Below are positions 37,722-46,531 of a stretch of DNA of 64,000 bases, piece after piece. The stretch comes from Bacteroidota bacterium (lineage in GTDB: Bacteria; Bacteroidota; Bacteroidia; Sphingobacteriales; Sphingobacteriaceae): assembly GCA_026224775.1 (NCBI GenBank), contig JAMFRP010000002.1, positions 1 through 64,000 of the forward strand. The letters run 5' to 3'. Every line of letters begins with the position of its first letter. The stretch's first letter is position 1. Position numbers and translations under genes: made by a program. A model generated the notes under the pieces. The model was given only the letters and a program-made list of their open reading frames with translations, was not told where the DNA came from and made no database searches.

Positions 37722-37956
37722 AATAGATGTAATGCCAAAGAAAGAAATTCTTGATCCACAGGGTAAAGCTGTAACAGGAAGCATGAAAAACCTTGGCTTA
37801 TCCGAAATTCAAAATATTCGTATAGGGAAACACATCTCACTTGAAATTGAGGCTGCTAATGCTGAAATAGCGCATGCTAAGGTTGAAGAAGCTTGTAAAA
37901 ATTTATTGGCTAACCTGATTATGGAAAGCTACAGCTTTAAAATAGAGCAGATTTAA
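37702..37956 (+). CDS. purS: Phosphoribosylformylglycinamidine synthase subunit PurS
   Basis: 84 residues. It starts MTKFQAEIDVMPKKEILDPQ and contains GKAVTGSMKNLGLSEIQNIR, the PurS pattern. PurS bridges PurL and PurQ in the fourth step of purine synthesis. PurL and PurQ are not nearby. It overlaps pssA by 20 bases and its stop overlaps the convergent Hpt gene by four. Confidence 0.9.
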   Translation: MTKFQAEIDVMPKKEILDPQGKAVTGSMKNLGLSEIQNIRIGKHISLEIEAANAEIAHAKVEEACKNLLANLIMESYSFKIEQI

Positions 37957-38324
37957 AGGTTAACTTCTTTTTCTGCTTTAATTTTTTCCAGCGCTAATAA
38001 GCTGGCATTTATAATTCCGCTTACTTCGTTAAATTTTGCTGTAACTTCTGCAGGGTTTGGATTTCCTGCTTTACAGGTATGTTCAATACCCTGAATTATT
38101 GCCTGAGAATTAAGCATACCAAAAAAACCAAGGTTCGCTTTTATTTTATGAGCTGCCGCTGATGCGGTAACCCAATCCTGTGCTTTTATAGCAGTGTCTA
38201 TTTCCTGCATTATTTGTGGCGACTGATCTAAAAACATTGTAATTGATTCTACGATGAACTCATCGCTGCCATCAGCAATCTCATATAGAAAAGTCAGGTC
38301 GATATCGTTATTGTTCTCTGGCAT
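37953..38324 (-). CDS. Orphan Hpt (histidine phosphotransfer) domain protein
   Basis: 123 residues, a single four-helix Hpt domain. The phospho-acceptor His sits in SAAAHKIKANLGFFGM (about residue 59), with the usual HxxK(A/G) spacing. It would relay phosphate between a hybrid kinase and a response regulator; no kinase or regulator gene is adjacent. It lies 14 bases after folK on the same strand. Confidence 0.88.
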   Translation of the reverse strand: MPENNNDIDLTFLYEIADGSDEFIVESITMFLDQSPQIMQEIDTAIKAQDWVTASAAAHKIKANLGFFGMLNSQAIIQGIEHTCKAGNPNPAEVTAKFNEVSGIINASLLALEKIKAEKEVNL

Positions 38325-38338
38325 AAAGGTTTACTGTT

Positions 38339-38824
38339 TCAAAAGTATATTTTTTTTACAACTAAATCATCGTTAAGCTCATTTTTTAGCTGTAAAATAG
38401 CTTTCTTAAAACCTGTGTGTTTAAAATTGGGCGCTATCTCGCTCAATGGCTCCAAAGTAAACCTCCTTTTATGCAATTCGGGATGCGGAATTTGTAAATC
38501 GACTTCGTCAATTATCGCATCGCCATAAAATAAAATATCAATATCAATAGTTCTTGATCCCCACTTCTCTTCCCTTTTCCTGCCTAAAACAATTTCTATA
38601 GCTAATATTTTTTCGAGTATTAAACGGGCCGGCATATCTGTTTGCAGTAATATTACCTGGTTAAGGTAATCAGGAGCATCACTTTTACCCCACGACTCTG
38701 TTTCATAAACCGACGATTTGTTGGTAATGGGAGCAATTTGCTCCTCAATAAGTTTTATAGCCTGCTGCATAAACAAGTACCTATCGCCCAGATTGCTGCC
38801 TAATAGTAAATAAACATCATTCAT
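38339..38824 (-). CDS. folK: Hydroxymethyldihydropterin pyrophosphokinase
   Basis: 161 residues. It begins NDVYLLLGSNLGDRYLFMQ, includes SSVYETESWGKSD and the HPPK signature KWGSRTIDIDILFYGD, then IPHPELHKRRFTLEPLSEI. It transfers pyrophosphate to hydroxymethyldihydropterin in folate synthesis. It precedes the Hpt gene in the same direction and is divergent from sppA. Confidence 0.95.
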   Translation of the reverse strand: MNDVYLLLGSNLGDRYLFMQQAIKLIEEQIAPITNKSSVYETESWGKSDAPDYLNQVILLQTDMPARLILEKILAIEIVLGRKREEKWGSRTIDIDILFYGDAIIDEVDLQIPHPELHKRRFTLEPLSEIAPNFKHTGFKKAILQLKNELNDDLVVKKIYF

Positions 38825-38912
38825 GTTGTAACAAATATTATGGACAAAGCTCTTAATATTATACCATATTGAATTAGTAAATTTGCATAGTTACTTACAT
38901 TTATAATTTTTA

Positions 38913-40694
38913 ATGAAACAATTTTTCAAATATGTACTGGCTACCATTGTCGGACTTGTATTTACCTCAATTATAATAGTGATAATAGGCATTGCCATTA
39001 TAGCCTCGGCAAGCAGCGATAAAGGTTCGCATGTAGATGCAAACTCAGTATTACATATTTCCTTTAACGGCACTATACCTGAACGTACACCTAATAACCC
39101 ATTATCCGGATTACCATTTTTAGGTTTAGATGATAATAAAGATGTTGGCTTAAATGATATTTTGGCTGACATTAAAAAGGCTAAAACTGATAACAACATC
39201 AAAGGGATATTTTTGGATGAAAGCTACATAGAATCGCAACAGGCCACTGTTGAAGAAATACGTAACGCGCTTATCGACTTTAAAAAATCGGGCAAATTTA
39301 TTATTGCTTATGCTGAGGTTTATACCCAAAGCTTTTATTACTTAGCGTCCGTAGCTGATAAAGTATACATAAACCCGAAAGGCATATTTGAATTTAAAGG
39401 TTTCAGCTCACAAATCACTTTTTTAAAAGGCGCTTTGGATAAATTAGGAATTGAGGCGCAAATTATAAAAGTAGGCACTTACAAAAGCGCAGTTGAACCG
39501 CTCTTCCTTACCAAAATGAGCGATGCTAATCGCCTACAGGTTACTTCCTATCTCGGTTCGCTTTACGATCATTTTTTAACCAATATTGGCAAAAGCCGTA
39601 ATATCAGTAAAGACTCGCTATTTAACTACGCTAATAATTTGGCTATACAATTCCCCGAGGATGCGTTGAAATACAAATTGGTTGACGGTTTAAAATATAA
39701 GGACGAAATTTTAGATGAGTTAAGGGCCCGTACTGGAACCGAGAAAAAAGCGACCATACCAAGTATAGAATTAAAAGATTACACCAAGAGTGATGCAGAT
39801 AAAGCCGACGATAGTAATGATAAAAACAGTTCATCAAAAAACAGGATCGCTATTATTTATGCATCAGGTGAAATAAGCGGCGGCGATGGTGATGATAATA
39901 CTATTGGCTCCGAGAGAATATCAAAAGCTTTGCGCAAAGCAAGATTAGATAGTAAAGTTAAAGCAGTTGTTTTACGCGTAAACTCACCGGGTGGCAGTTC
40001 ATTGGCATCAGATGTGATATGGCGCGAGGTAATGCTGACAAAAAAGGAAAAACCTATTATTGTTTCGATGGGTGATTTGGCTGCATCTGGTGGTTATTAT
40101 ATATCATGTGCTGCGGATTCTATTATTGCTGAGCCAAATACCATTACCGGATCGATAGGCATATTTGCTATTTTACCCAACATGCAAAAGCTGTTTAATG
40201 ACAAGCTGGGTATCACCTTTGATGGCGTGACGACAGGTAAATACGCTGATTTGGGCGATATAAGCAAGCCGCTTTCACCTGATGAGCGTGCTATACTGCA
40301 AAACCAGGTAAACCATGGTTACGATGATTTCACCAAAGCGGTAGCAGCTGGTCGACACAAAACACAGGCTTATATAAATAGTATTGGCCAGGGCCGTGTG
40401 TGGACAGGCGAACAAGCGATTAAGAATGGCTTAGTTGACCGCTTGGGCAATATAAATGACGCGATAACCAGCGCGGCAAAAATGGCTAAGTTGAGTGATT
40501 ATAAACTAATTGAATACCCCGAGCAAAAAAGTATATTGGATAAATTCGGATCGAGCTTTAATGTAGAAATGAAAACCCGCGCTATTAAATCAGAACTGGG
40601 TGATAATTATAGATACTATGAACAAATTAAAGGTGTAACACAGATGATGCGTACCCCGCAAACCAGGTTACCATATGATATTGTGATCAATTAA
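38913..40694 (+). CDS. sppA: Signal peptide peptidase SppA, 67 kDa type
   Basis: 593 residues, double-length SppA with one N-terminal membrane segment (about 5-30). The N-terminal half carries the catalytic Lys in IIKVGTYKSAVEPLF, the C-terminal half VLRVNSPGGSSLASD and the nucleophile Ser in GDLAASGGYYISCAADSI. It degrades leftover signal peptides in the membrane. A TAnnTTTG box at 38878-38885 lies 27 bases ahead of the ATG. It ends in a repeat and a terminator. Confidence 0.96.
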   Translation: MKQFFKYVLATIVGLVFTSIIIVIIGIAIIASASSDKGSHVDANSVLHISFNGTIPERTPNNPLSGLPFLGLDDNKDVGLNDILADIKKAKTDNNIKGIFLDESYIESQQATVEEIRNALIDFKKSGKFIIAYAEVYTQSFYYLASVADKVYINPKGIFEFKGFSSQITFLKGALDKLGIEAQIIKVGTYKSAVEPLFLTKMSDANRLQVTSYLGSLYDHFLTNIGKSRNISKDSLFNYANNLAIQFPEDALKYKLVDGLKYKDEILDELRARTGTEKKATIPSIELKDYTKSDADKADDSNDKNSSSKNRIAIIYASGEISGGDGDDNTIGSERISKALRKARLDSKVKAVVLRVNSPGGSSLASDVIWREVMLTKKEKPIIVSMGDLAASGGYYISCAADSIIAEPNTITGSIGIFAILPNMQKLFNDKLGITFDGVTTGKYADLGDISKPLSPDERAILQNQVNHGYDDFTKAVAAGRHKTQAYINSIGQGRVWTGEQAIKNGLVDRLGNINDAITSAAKMAKLSDYKLIEYPEQKSILDKFGSSFNVEMKTRAIKSELGDNYRYYEQIKGVTQMMRTPQTRLPYDIVIN

Positions 40695-40754
40695 CCTCAC
40701 AACATTAACTTAAGAGGGGCTAAATTCAAAATACTCCGCACAGACTTCTTCGCC

Positions 40755-40831
40755 CAACCCTCCCCGGAAGGGAGGACTTTAAAAAAGAGCGAAGTCAAAA
40801 GTCTCCCCTACAGGGGAGATTTAGAGGGGGC
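40755..40831. repeat. CTCCCC interspersed repeat, copy 1
   Basis: Contains the hairpin CCTCCCCGGAAGGGAGG (40759-40775), an A-rich middle, then TCTCCCCTACAGGGGAGA (40802-40819) and the end TTTAGAGGGGG. A close copy lies at 52241-52326. Confidence 0.85.
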
Positions 40832-40850
40832 TAAACCAAAATATATTTTG

Positions 40851-40885
40851 AAAAGCTGCTTTTACGAGCGGCTTTTTTTATTTTT
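40851..40885 (+). terminator. Intrinsic terminator after sppA
   Basis: AAAAGCTGC (40851-40859) pairs with GCGGCTTTT from 40868, with one T-G pair; TTTTTTTATTTTT follows. It separates sppA and the repeat from the polX-like gene. Confidence 0.85.
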
Positions 40886-40902
40886 ACTGTTGTAAATCTA
40901 CC

Positions 40903-42576
40903 ATGGAAAATAAACCAATAGCCCGCAGACTTCGTCTTTTATCGCAACTCATGGAACTGCATGAGGTTAACCCGTTTAAAATAAAATCGGTAGCTAATGC
41001 ATCTTTTAAGGTTGATAAACTGCCTTTTCCTGTCGCCGGAAAAACAGTGACTGAACTGGAAAAAGTTGATGGAATTGGCAAGAGTATGGCTGCTAAAATA
41101 CACGAATTAGTAGAAACCGGCACCATGACCGACCTGGAAGACCTGTTAGCTGCTACCCCGGAAGGTGTGGTGGAGATAATGGGGATAAAAGGCATCGGCC
41201 CCAAAAAAGTAGCTATTATTTGGAAAGACCTGGGTATTGAGAACACCGGGGAACTATATTATGCCTGTAACGAGAACCGTTTGATTGAGGCTAAAGGCTT
41301 CGGGTTAAAAACGCAGGAGGAAATCAGGAAGGCTATTGAGTTTAGGATGGCCAGTAATGGCAAATTCTTATATGCGCAGGTAGCACAAGAAGCTAACGAT
41401 TTGTTGGATGAAATTAAGAGTGTTTTTGTTGGTGCACTGGTAGAATTTGCAGGCGAATATCGCAGGCTTTGCGAAATAATAAGCGAACTGGTTATTGTTT
41501 TAGGCAGCAGGGATCAACAATTGGCCGTTGATAGTTTTTCAGCATCCAATATATTACAAAATATAAATCTGAATGGTAATCATATAAACGGTGAACTGGC
41601 GAACGGTTTACTGGTTGATATTGTATGTGTTGAGAAACGCGATTTTTATAAAGAACTTTTCCTGCAAACAGGAAGTGAGGAGCATATTACAGCGGTTTTA
41701 GATAGAACTACCGGCGAAATTGATCAGCCCGCGAGCGAAGAACTCATCTATACTAAAGCTGGTTTGGAATTTATGAAGCCGGAGTTACGTGAGGGTGATA
41801 CTTTTATTGACAAGGCTGAAAATAATATCCTCCCTCAGCTGATCAGCTATAATGACCTTAAGGGAACTTTACACAACCATAGTACCTGGAGTGATGGCGT
41901 AAATACCATTGAAGAAATGGCATTATACTGTCGCGATACCTTAAAATTGGAATATCTGGGTATGTGCGATCATAGCAAAAGTGCATTCTACGCCAAGGGA
42001 TTGAGTATTGAGCGCGTGTTGCAACAGCAGGAAGAGATAGATCATCTGAATAAAAAACTCGGTGGTTTTAAGATATTTAAAGGGATAGAATCCGATATTT
42101 TGAATGATGGTTCGCTGGATTACCCGGACGAGATATTGAAAAAATTTGATTTTATAGTAGCATCAGTGCACTCTAACCTAAAAATGGATGAGGAAAAAGC
42201 TACCGCGAGAATTATTAAGGCTGTTGAAAATCCATATACTACCATCTTAGGGCACCCAACCGGGAGGTTATTATTGAGCCGTAAAGGTTATCCTATCAAT
42301 TACAAAAAGGTAATAGATGCCTGTGCCGCGAATAATGTGGTTATTGAGATAAACGCGAACCCTTTACGCCTTGATCTGGACTGGCGCTGGCACCAATACG
42401 CGCTTGAAAAAGGCGTTTGGCTGTCTGTAAACCCTGATGCTCACCGCAATGAAGGCTTTTTGGATATGCGTTTCGGGATATTGGTGGCGCGTAAAGGTGG
42501 TTTATCAAAAGATAAGTGTTTAAATGCTTTGTCGCTCCCGTCAATAACACAGGTTTTTGAAAAGAAAAGAGGCTAA
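40903..42576 (+). CDS. PolX-family protein with intact PHP but degenerate polymerase site
   Basis: 557 residues with the PolX order: HhH/8-kDa region (about 1-100; VDGIGKSMAAKIHELV, IMGIKGIGPKKVAIIW), polymerase palm (about 180-300), PHP domain (about 320-557). In normal PolX the palm has GSxRRGxExxGDID; here the matching part is AGEYRRLCEIISELVIVLG, so GS, the Gly after RR and both metal-binding Asp are gone, and VDLR has become VDIV. The PHP metal ligands are intact: LHNHSTWSDG, MCDHSKSAF, KGIESDIL, VASVHSNLK, LGHPTGR, NPDAHRN. It should be a 3'-5' exonuclease or AP-type nuclease without polymerase activity. Confidence 0.88.
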   Translation: MENKPIARRLRLLSQLMELHEVNPFKIKSVANASFKVDKLPFPVAGKTVTELEKVDGIGKSMAAKIHELVETGTMTDLEDLLAATPEGVVEIMGIKGIGPKKVAIIWKDLGIENTGELYYACNENRLIEAKGFGLKTQEEIRKAIEFRMASNGKFLYAQVAQEANDLLDEIKSVFVGALVEFAGEYRRLCEIISELVIVLGSRDQQLAVDSFSASNILQNINLNGNHINGELANGLLVDIVCVEKRDFYKELFLQTGSEEHITAVLDRTTGEIDQPASEELIYTKAGLEFMKPELREGDTFIDKAENNILPQLISYNDLKGTLHNHSTWSDGVNTIEEMALYCRDTLKLEYLGMCDHSKSAFYAKGLSIERVLQQQEEIDHLNKKLGGFKIFKGIESDILNDGSLDYPDEILKKFDFIVASVHSNLKMDEEKATARIIKAVENPYTTILGHPTGRLLLSRKGYPINYKKVIDACAANNVVIEINANPLRLDLDWRWHQYALEKGVWLSVNPDAHRNEGFLDMRFGILVARKGGLSKDKCLNALSLPSITQVFEKKRG

Positions 42577-42619
42577 ATCCGGAAGCGGCAGAATAAAATA
42601 AACCATTACCTTTGCAACC

Positions 42620-43225
42620 ATGATTAGTGCGCAATGCAACCGTATTTTTGAGCAGGTGGTTTCTGATTATCATCAGTACAACGAGATTTTCAAGGCAATT
42701 GATAGCCCATACGCTGCCGGTACAATAGACCATATTTTGTATACCAAATGCTGGATTGATACCGCTCAATGGCATATGGAAGATGAGATACGTAACCCAA
42801 ATATCGATTCATCTGAAGTGATAAAATGGAAACGCAGTATTGATAAATCCAACCAGGACCGCACGGATATTGTAGAAGTGATAGACTCGTACTTTCACGA
42901 TAAGTTCAAGGATATTGTAGCGTTGCCAACGGCAAAGATCAATACTGAGAGCCCTGCCTGGGCTATTGACAGGCTATCTATTTTAGCGCTGAAGGTTTAC
43001 CATATGCAGGAAGAAAGCATCCGCAGTGATGCCAGCGAATACCATTTATTGCAATGCAGCGAGAAGCTATCGGTGTTGTTACAGCAGCAGGTTGACCTAT
43101 CATTAGCCATCGACGAGCTATTAGAAGATATTGAAAAGGGCGATAAATACATGAAGGTATATCGCCAAATGAAGATGTATAATGACCCCAATTTGAACCC
43201 GGTTTTGTACAACAACAAGAAATAA
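42620..43225 (+). CDS. DUF4254 protein
   Basis: 201 residues, soluble and helical. It carries the DUF4254 pattern: ILYTKCWIDTAQWHMEDEIR and KRSIDKSNQDRTDIVEVID. The function is unknown, but the family regularly precedes heptosyltransferase genes in Bacteroidota, as here (the stop and the next ATG share one base). A perfect TAnnTTTG box (42607-42614) ends five bases before the ATG, so the transcript is probably leaderless and begins at this gene. Confidence 0.85.
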   Translation: MISAQCNRIFEQVVSDYHQYNEIFKAIDSPYAAGTIDHILYTKCWIDTAQWHMEDEIRNPNIDSSEVIKWKRSIDKSNQDRTDIVEVIDSYFHDKFKDIVALPTAKINTESPAWAIDRLSILALKVYHMQEESIRSDASEYHLLQCSEKLSVLLQQQVDLSLAIDELLEDIEKGDKYMKVYRQMKMYNDPNLNPVLYNNKK

Positions 43226-44262
43226 TGCCGGAGCCGAAGCACATACTGGTATCGCGTTTTTCGTCGATGGGCGATGTGGCGATGACAGCACCTGTTATAA
43301 AAGCGCTTTTGGATCAGCATCCAGATATTGAAATCACCTACGTATCAAGGCCACAGTTTGCCGGTTTCTTTAACGATATTACCCGTTTAACTTATTTCCC
43401 TGCCAATCTGGATAAGGAATATAAGGGATTTGGTGGGATAATAAAGCTACACAATCAACTTAAAAAACAAGGAAAATTTACCGGTTTTGCTGATTTGCAT
43501 GGTAGTTTGCGCACTAAAGTATTGCGCAGGTTATTCCGCCTTGCGGGTGTGCCTTACGCTTATATTAATAAAGGCAGGGAAGAAAAAAAGCTGCTGACAC
43601 GTTTCCCCAATAAGATACTTAAACCCTTAAAACGTACTACCGAACGCTATGCGGATGTATTCCGCGAACTTGGTTTTTCGTTATCGCTCAACTATGAATT
43701 GATTAAAGATTTGAGGCTTTTAACTGCAGATATTATCAAAATCACAGGTAATAAAACTAATACATGGATAGGCATAAGTCCGTTTGCCAAGCATACAGGT
43801 AAGATCTTCCCTTTGGAGAAAATGGAAGATGTAATTAGCGAGTTGAGTAAACAGGATGTTACTGTTTTTTTATTCGGGGGATCGGATTCGGAACTATTGA
43901 TTTGTAATGAGTGGGCGCTGAAATATCCCCATGTAGTATCCGTGGTGAGGCAATTGAATATAGAACAGGAGCTCGCGCTGATCAGCCAGCTTGAGGTGAT
44001 GTTGAGTATGGATTCAGCGGGAATGCATATGGCTTCGCTGGTGGGTACACCTGCGGTTTCAATATGGGGCGCGACACATCATTATGCGGGTTTTTTAGGG
44101 TATGGTCAATCAGAGGATGGTATTGTGGCTGATAGTATTGAATGTCGACCTTGTTCGGTGTATGGCGATAAGCCTTGTTTCAGAGGGGATTATGCTTGTT
44201 TGCATCGCATCGAAACAAAAACAGTAATTGAGCACTTAAGTAAGTATACCACAAAGCCATGA
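43225..44262 (+). CDS. Glycosyltransferase family 9 (heptosyltransferase-like)
   Basis: 345 residues, GT-B fold. It starts PEPKHILVSRFSSMGDVAMT, typical of family 9, and near the end has MLSMDSAGMHMASLVGTPAV with SIWGATH, the ADP-heptose-binding block. It should add heptose to the LPS core. It overlaps DUF4254 by one base and the sixA-like gene by four, so all three are translationally coupled. Confidence 0.92.
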   Translation: MPEPKHILVSRFSSMGDVAMTAPVIKALLDQHPDIEITYVSRPQFAGFFNDITRLTYFPANLDKEYKGFGGIIKLHNQLKKQGKFTGFADLHGSLRTKVLRRLFRLAGVPYAYINKGREEKKLLTRFPNKILKPLKRTTERYADVFRELGFSLSLNYELIKDLRLLTADIIKITGNKTNTWIGISPFAKHTGKIFPLEKMEDVISELSKQDVTVFLFGGSDSELLICNEWALKYPHVVSVVRQLNIEQELALISQLEVMLSMDSAGMHMASLVGTPAVSIWGATHHYAGFLGYGQSEDGIVADSIECRPCSVYGDKPCFRGDYACLHRIETKTVIEHLSKYTTKP

Positions 44263-44735
44263 AGAGATTATTGCTGATACGCCACGCGAAAGCCGAACAT
44301 GAAAACAAGTATTCGGATTTTGAACGACCTTTGACAGAAAGAGGCATGGAGGATGCTACTGTAATGGCACAACGCCTTGTTGCTGAAGACATTAAACCAG
44401 CATTAATTATAGCCAGTCCTGCCCTACGAACGCATACTACTGCCAACATATTTTCGGAACATCTTTTAAGTCACGAGATTGAAACCGATAAAAGGATATA
44501 TGATGCTAGTGAGAATGCTTTGCTGCATATTATCAACCACTTACCTGAAGGCCGTGATTTTGTGGCGATAGTTGGCCATAACCCGGGGATTAGCCAGATA
44601 TTGTATTATTTAACCGGTAAAATTAAGGACGTACCTACCTGTGCAGTCGCGTTAGTTGAGTTTGATGAGGAAGAATGGCGGGCACTAAGTATGGAAATGG
44701 GTGAGTTGACTTATTATGACGAACCAAATCGCTAA
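44259..44735 (+). CDS. SixA-like histidine phosphatase
   Basis: 158 residues. The phospho-His is in RLLLIRHAKAEHENKYSDFE and the second catalytic His in FVAIVGHNPGISQIL. SixA in E. coli dephosphorylates phosphohistidine of Hpt domains or NPr; the substrate here is unknown. It overlaps the GT9 gene by ATGA. An orphan Hpt gene lies 6 kb away, which is suggestive only. Confidence 0.88.
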   Translation: MKRLLLIRHAKAEHENKYSDFERPLTERGMEDATVMAQRLVAEDIKPALIIASPALRTHTTANIFSEHLLSHEIETDKRIYDASENALLHIINHLPEGRDFVAIVGHNPGISQILYYLTGKIKDVPTCAVALVEFDEEEWRALSMEMGELTYYDEPNR

Positions 44736-44819
44736 CCGTTGATTTATTGATTACGCGGATTCTTTTCACATTTTAGAGCCTGTGGTCAGTGTTATTTTTA
44801 TATAAACATAAAAGCAACA

Positions 44820-44900
44820 TGTCATTGCGAGGAACGAAGCAATCGCGAACTATTCAAGACCGCTTTTCTACGTGCGATTGCTTCGTTCCTCGCAATGACA
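44820..44900. repeat. Palindromic GTCATT element, copy 2
   Basis: Perfect arms of 27 bases (44820-44846 and 44874-44900), 27-base loop. The ends read TGTCATTGCGAGGAACGAAG and its complement. It lies between the sixA-like and dprA stops and may end both transcripts. Confidence 0.92.
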
Positions 44901-44928
44901 ATATCTTTATCATTTTTAGACAACGGTC

Positions 44929-46029
44929 TTAGTTCACTAAATAAGTTTTTCCGGGTAGTGATCTGATATAGCCCTGCATCTCCATATTCAATAAAGTCAT
45001 GGCTAACTGGCTCATCGGGATATTGGCTTTTATAGTCAAATCATCAATTGCTAAAGGCGATTTATGCTGACGGATGAGGTCGAAAATTAGTAATTCTTCT
45101 GTTGACAAATCTATAGGTAAGGTCAGTTGATGATCTGTATTTGATAAACTTTCCGCTTTTTCCCAGCCTAAGCTGTTGGCCAAATCAGCCGGATTGGTAA
45201 GAAGAGCCGCTTTGTTATGACGGATCAGGAAGTTACAACCTTCGGAAAACTCATCGCCTACCCTGCCCGGGAATGTAAATACATCACGGTTATAGGAGTT
45301 AGCTATCTCAGCAGTAATTAATGCACCACCTTTTACACTTGCTTCAATAACTACAGTAGCATCGGCCATCCCGGCAACTATACGGTTGCGTTGCGGAAAG
45401 TTTTCCCTGTCGGGGATAGTGCCTGAGGGATATTCTGTTAATAAGCCGCCATTTTCTATCATCTTTTCAGCGATTATCCGGTTTTGGCTGGGGTATAATT
45501 TATCAAGACCATGCGCCAGTACCCCTATTGTTGGCACATTCAATTTAACGCATTCTTTATGGGCGCAAACATCAATACCATAGGCTAAACCACTTACAAT
45601 TAATACGTTGTATGGCTGCAATTCCTCTACCAATTGCTGGCATAGTTGCTTACCGTACTCGGTGGCGTTGCGGGTGCCGACTACGCTAATAATACGCTGA
45701 TTGTTTAAATCGGCATTCCCTTTTGAGAACAATAAAACCGGCGAATCATTGCATATTTTCAAGCGTTTTGGATAGCGTGGATCGGTATAAAAAATCACAT
45801 CTATACCATTCTTCTCTATAAATTTCAGTTCTACTTCGGCTTGTCGTATGGCATCCCCCAGGTTGAGTAGTTCGAATGTTTTTGGGCCGATACCGGGCAC
45901 GCCCAGCAATTTACCTTTCGGTACGGTGAATATTCGTTCGGCACTACCAAAATGGCTAATCATTGATTTTGCTATTGTTGGGCCAACATTTTTTAAATAA
46001 GTAAGGGCAACCTGGTGAAGTATAGACAT
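44929..46029 (-). CDS. dprA: DNA-processing protein DprA
   Basis: 366 residues. A HhH-like N-terminus (about 1-70; LLGVPGIGPKTFELLNL) precedes the Rossmann DprA core (ISVVGTRNATEYGKQLCQQL, IVSGLAYGIDVCAHKECV, QRNRIVAGMADATVVIEAS) and a C-terminal winged-helix. It loads RecA on incoming single-stranded DNA in natural transformation, and is also found in species not known to be competent. Upstream is the operator region of blaI. Confidence 0.95.
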   Translation of the reverse strand: MSILHQVALTYLKNVGPTIAKSMISHFGSAERIFTVPKGKLLGVPGIGPKTFELLNLGDAIRQAEVELKFIEKNGIDVIFYTDPRYPKRLKICNDSPVLLFSKGNADLNNQRIISVVGTRNATEYGKQLCQQLVEELQPYNVLIVSGLAYGIDVCAHKECVKLNVPTIGVLAHGLDKLYPSQNRIIAEKMIENGGLLTEYPSGTIPDRENFPQRNRIVAGMADATVVIEASVKGGALITAEIANSYNRDVFTFPGRVGDEFSEGCNFLIRHNKAALLTNPADLANSLGWEKAESLSNTDHQLTLPIDLSTEELLIFDLIRQHKSPLAIDDLTIKANIPMSQLAMTLLNMEMQGYIRSLPGKTYLVN

Positions 46030-46084
46030 AAGGATAAGTACCCCTAAAATAGAAAATCATATCTATTTAACAGCAAAAAATAAA

Positions 46085-46150
46085 AAACTATAAAAATAGT
46101 TTGCAAACTATGAATATAGTTAATACCTTTATCGAACTATAAAAATAGTT
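46085..46150 (+). promoter_or_regulatory. Three BlaI-type operators
   Basis: Three inverted repeats of the form AACTAT-N4-ATAGTT: 46085-46102 (with one extra pair, AAACTAT...ATAGTTT), 46106-46121 (N4 GAAT) and 46135-46150. Centres are 20 and 29 bases apart, and the last ends three bases before the blaI ATG. They match no other feature and are the evident targets of the BlaI repressor. They also lie in the divergent dprA upstream region. Confidence 0.85.
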
Positions 46151-46153
46151 TAC

Positions 46154-46531
46154 ATGAAAATAAAAGAGCTGACTAAAGCGGAAGAGCAAGTAATGCAGAT
46201 ACTTTGGCAACTAAATGAGGCCATTGTAAAAGATATAATTGAGCAAATACCGGAACCAAAGCCGGCATATAACACGGTATCAACCGTGGTAAGAGTATTG
46301 GAGGGTAAGGGATTTGCGGATCATAAAGCCTACGGGAATTCGCACGTATACTTCCCTATCATCAGCGAAGCGGAATATAAAAAATTCACTTTTGATAAAA
46401 TGATGAATAGCTATTTCAACAACTCCTACAAAAGCCTGGTATCGTTTATTGCCGATGAAAAGAAGCTGGATATAAATGAACTGGATGAATTAACCAAGCT
46501 AATTGATAACCTTAAAACCAAAAAGAAATGA
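46154..46531 (+). CDS. BlaI/MecI/CopY family repressor
   Basis: 125 residues, winged helix: KIKELTKAEEQVMQILWQLN, NTVSTVVRVLEGKGFADHKA and a dimerisation C-terminus. The BlaI cleavage region lies near SYFNNSYKSLVSFI. It overlaps the M56 peptidase gene by four bases. In the beta-lactam systems BlaR1-triggered cleavage releases the repressor from operators like the three found just upstream. Confidence 0.92.
   Translation: MKIKELTKAEEQVMQILWQLNEAIVKDIIEQIPEPKPAYNTVSTVVRVLEGKGFADHKAYGNSHVYFPIISEAEYKKFTFDKMMNSYFNNSYKSLVSFIADEKKLDINELDELTKLIDNLKTKKK

Noticed and set aside
40691..40902. Possible CRISPR-like or phage repeat
   Set aside because: The repeats are palindromic and not regularly spaced; only one copy occurs here and one at 52241, so it is an interspersed repeat, not an array.
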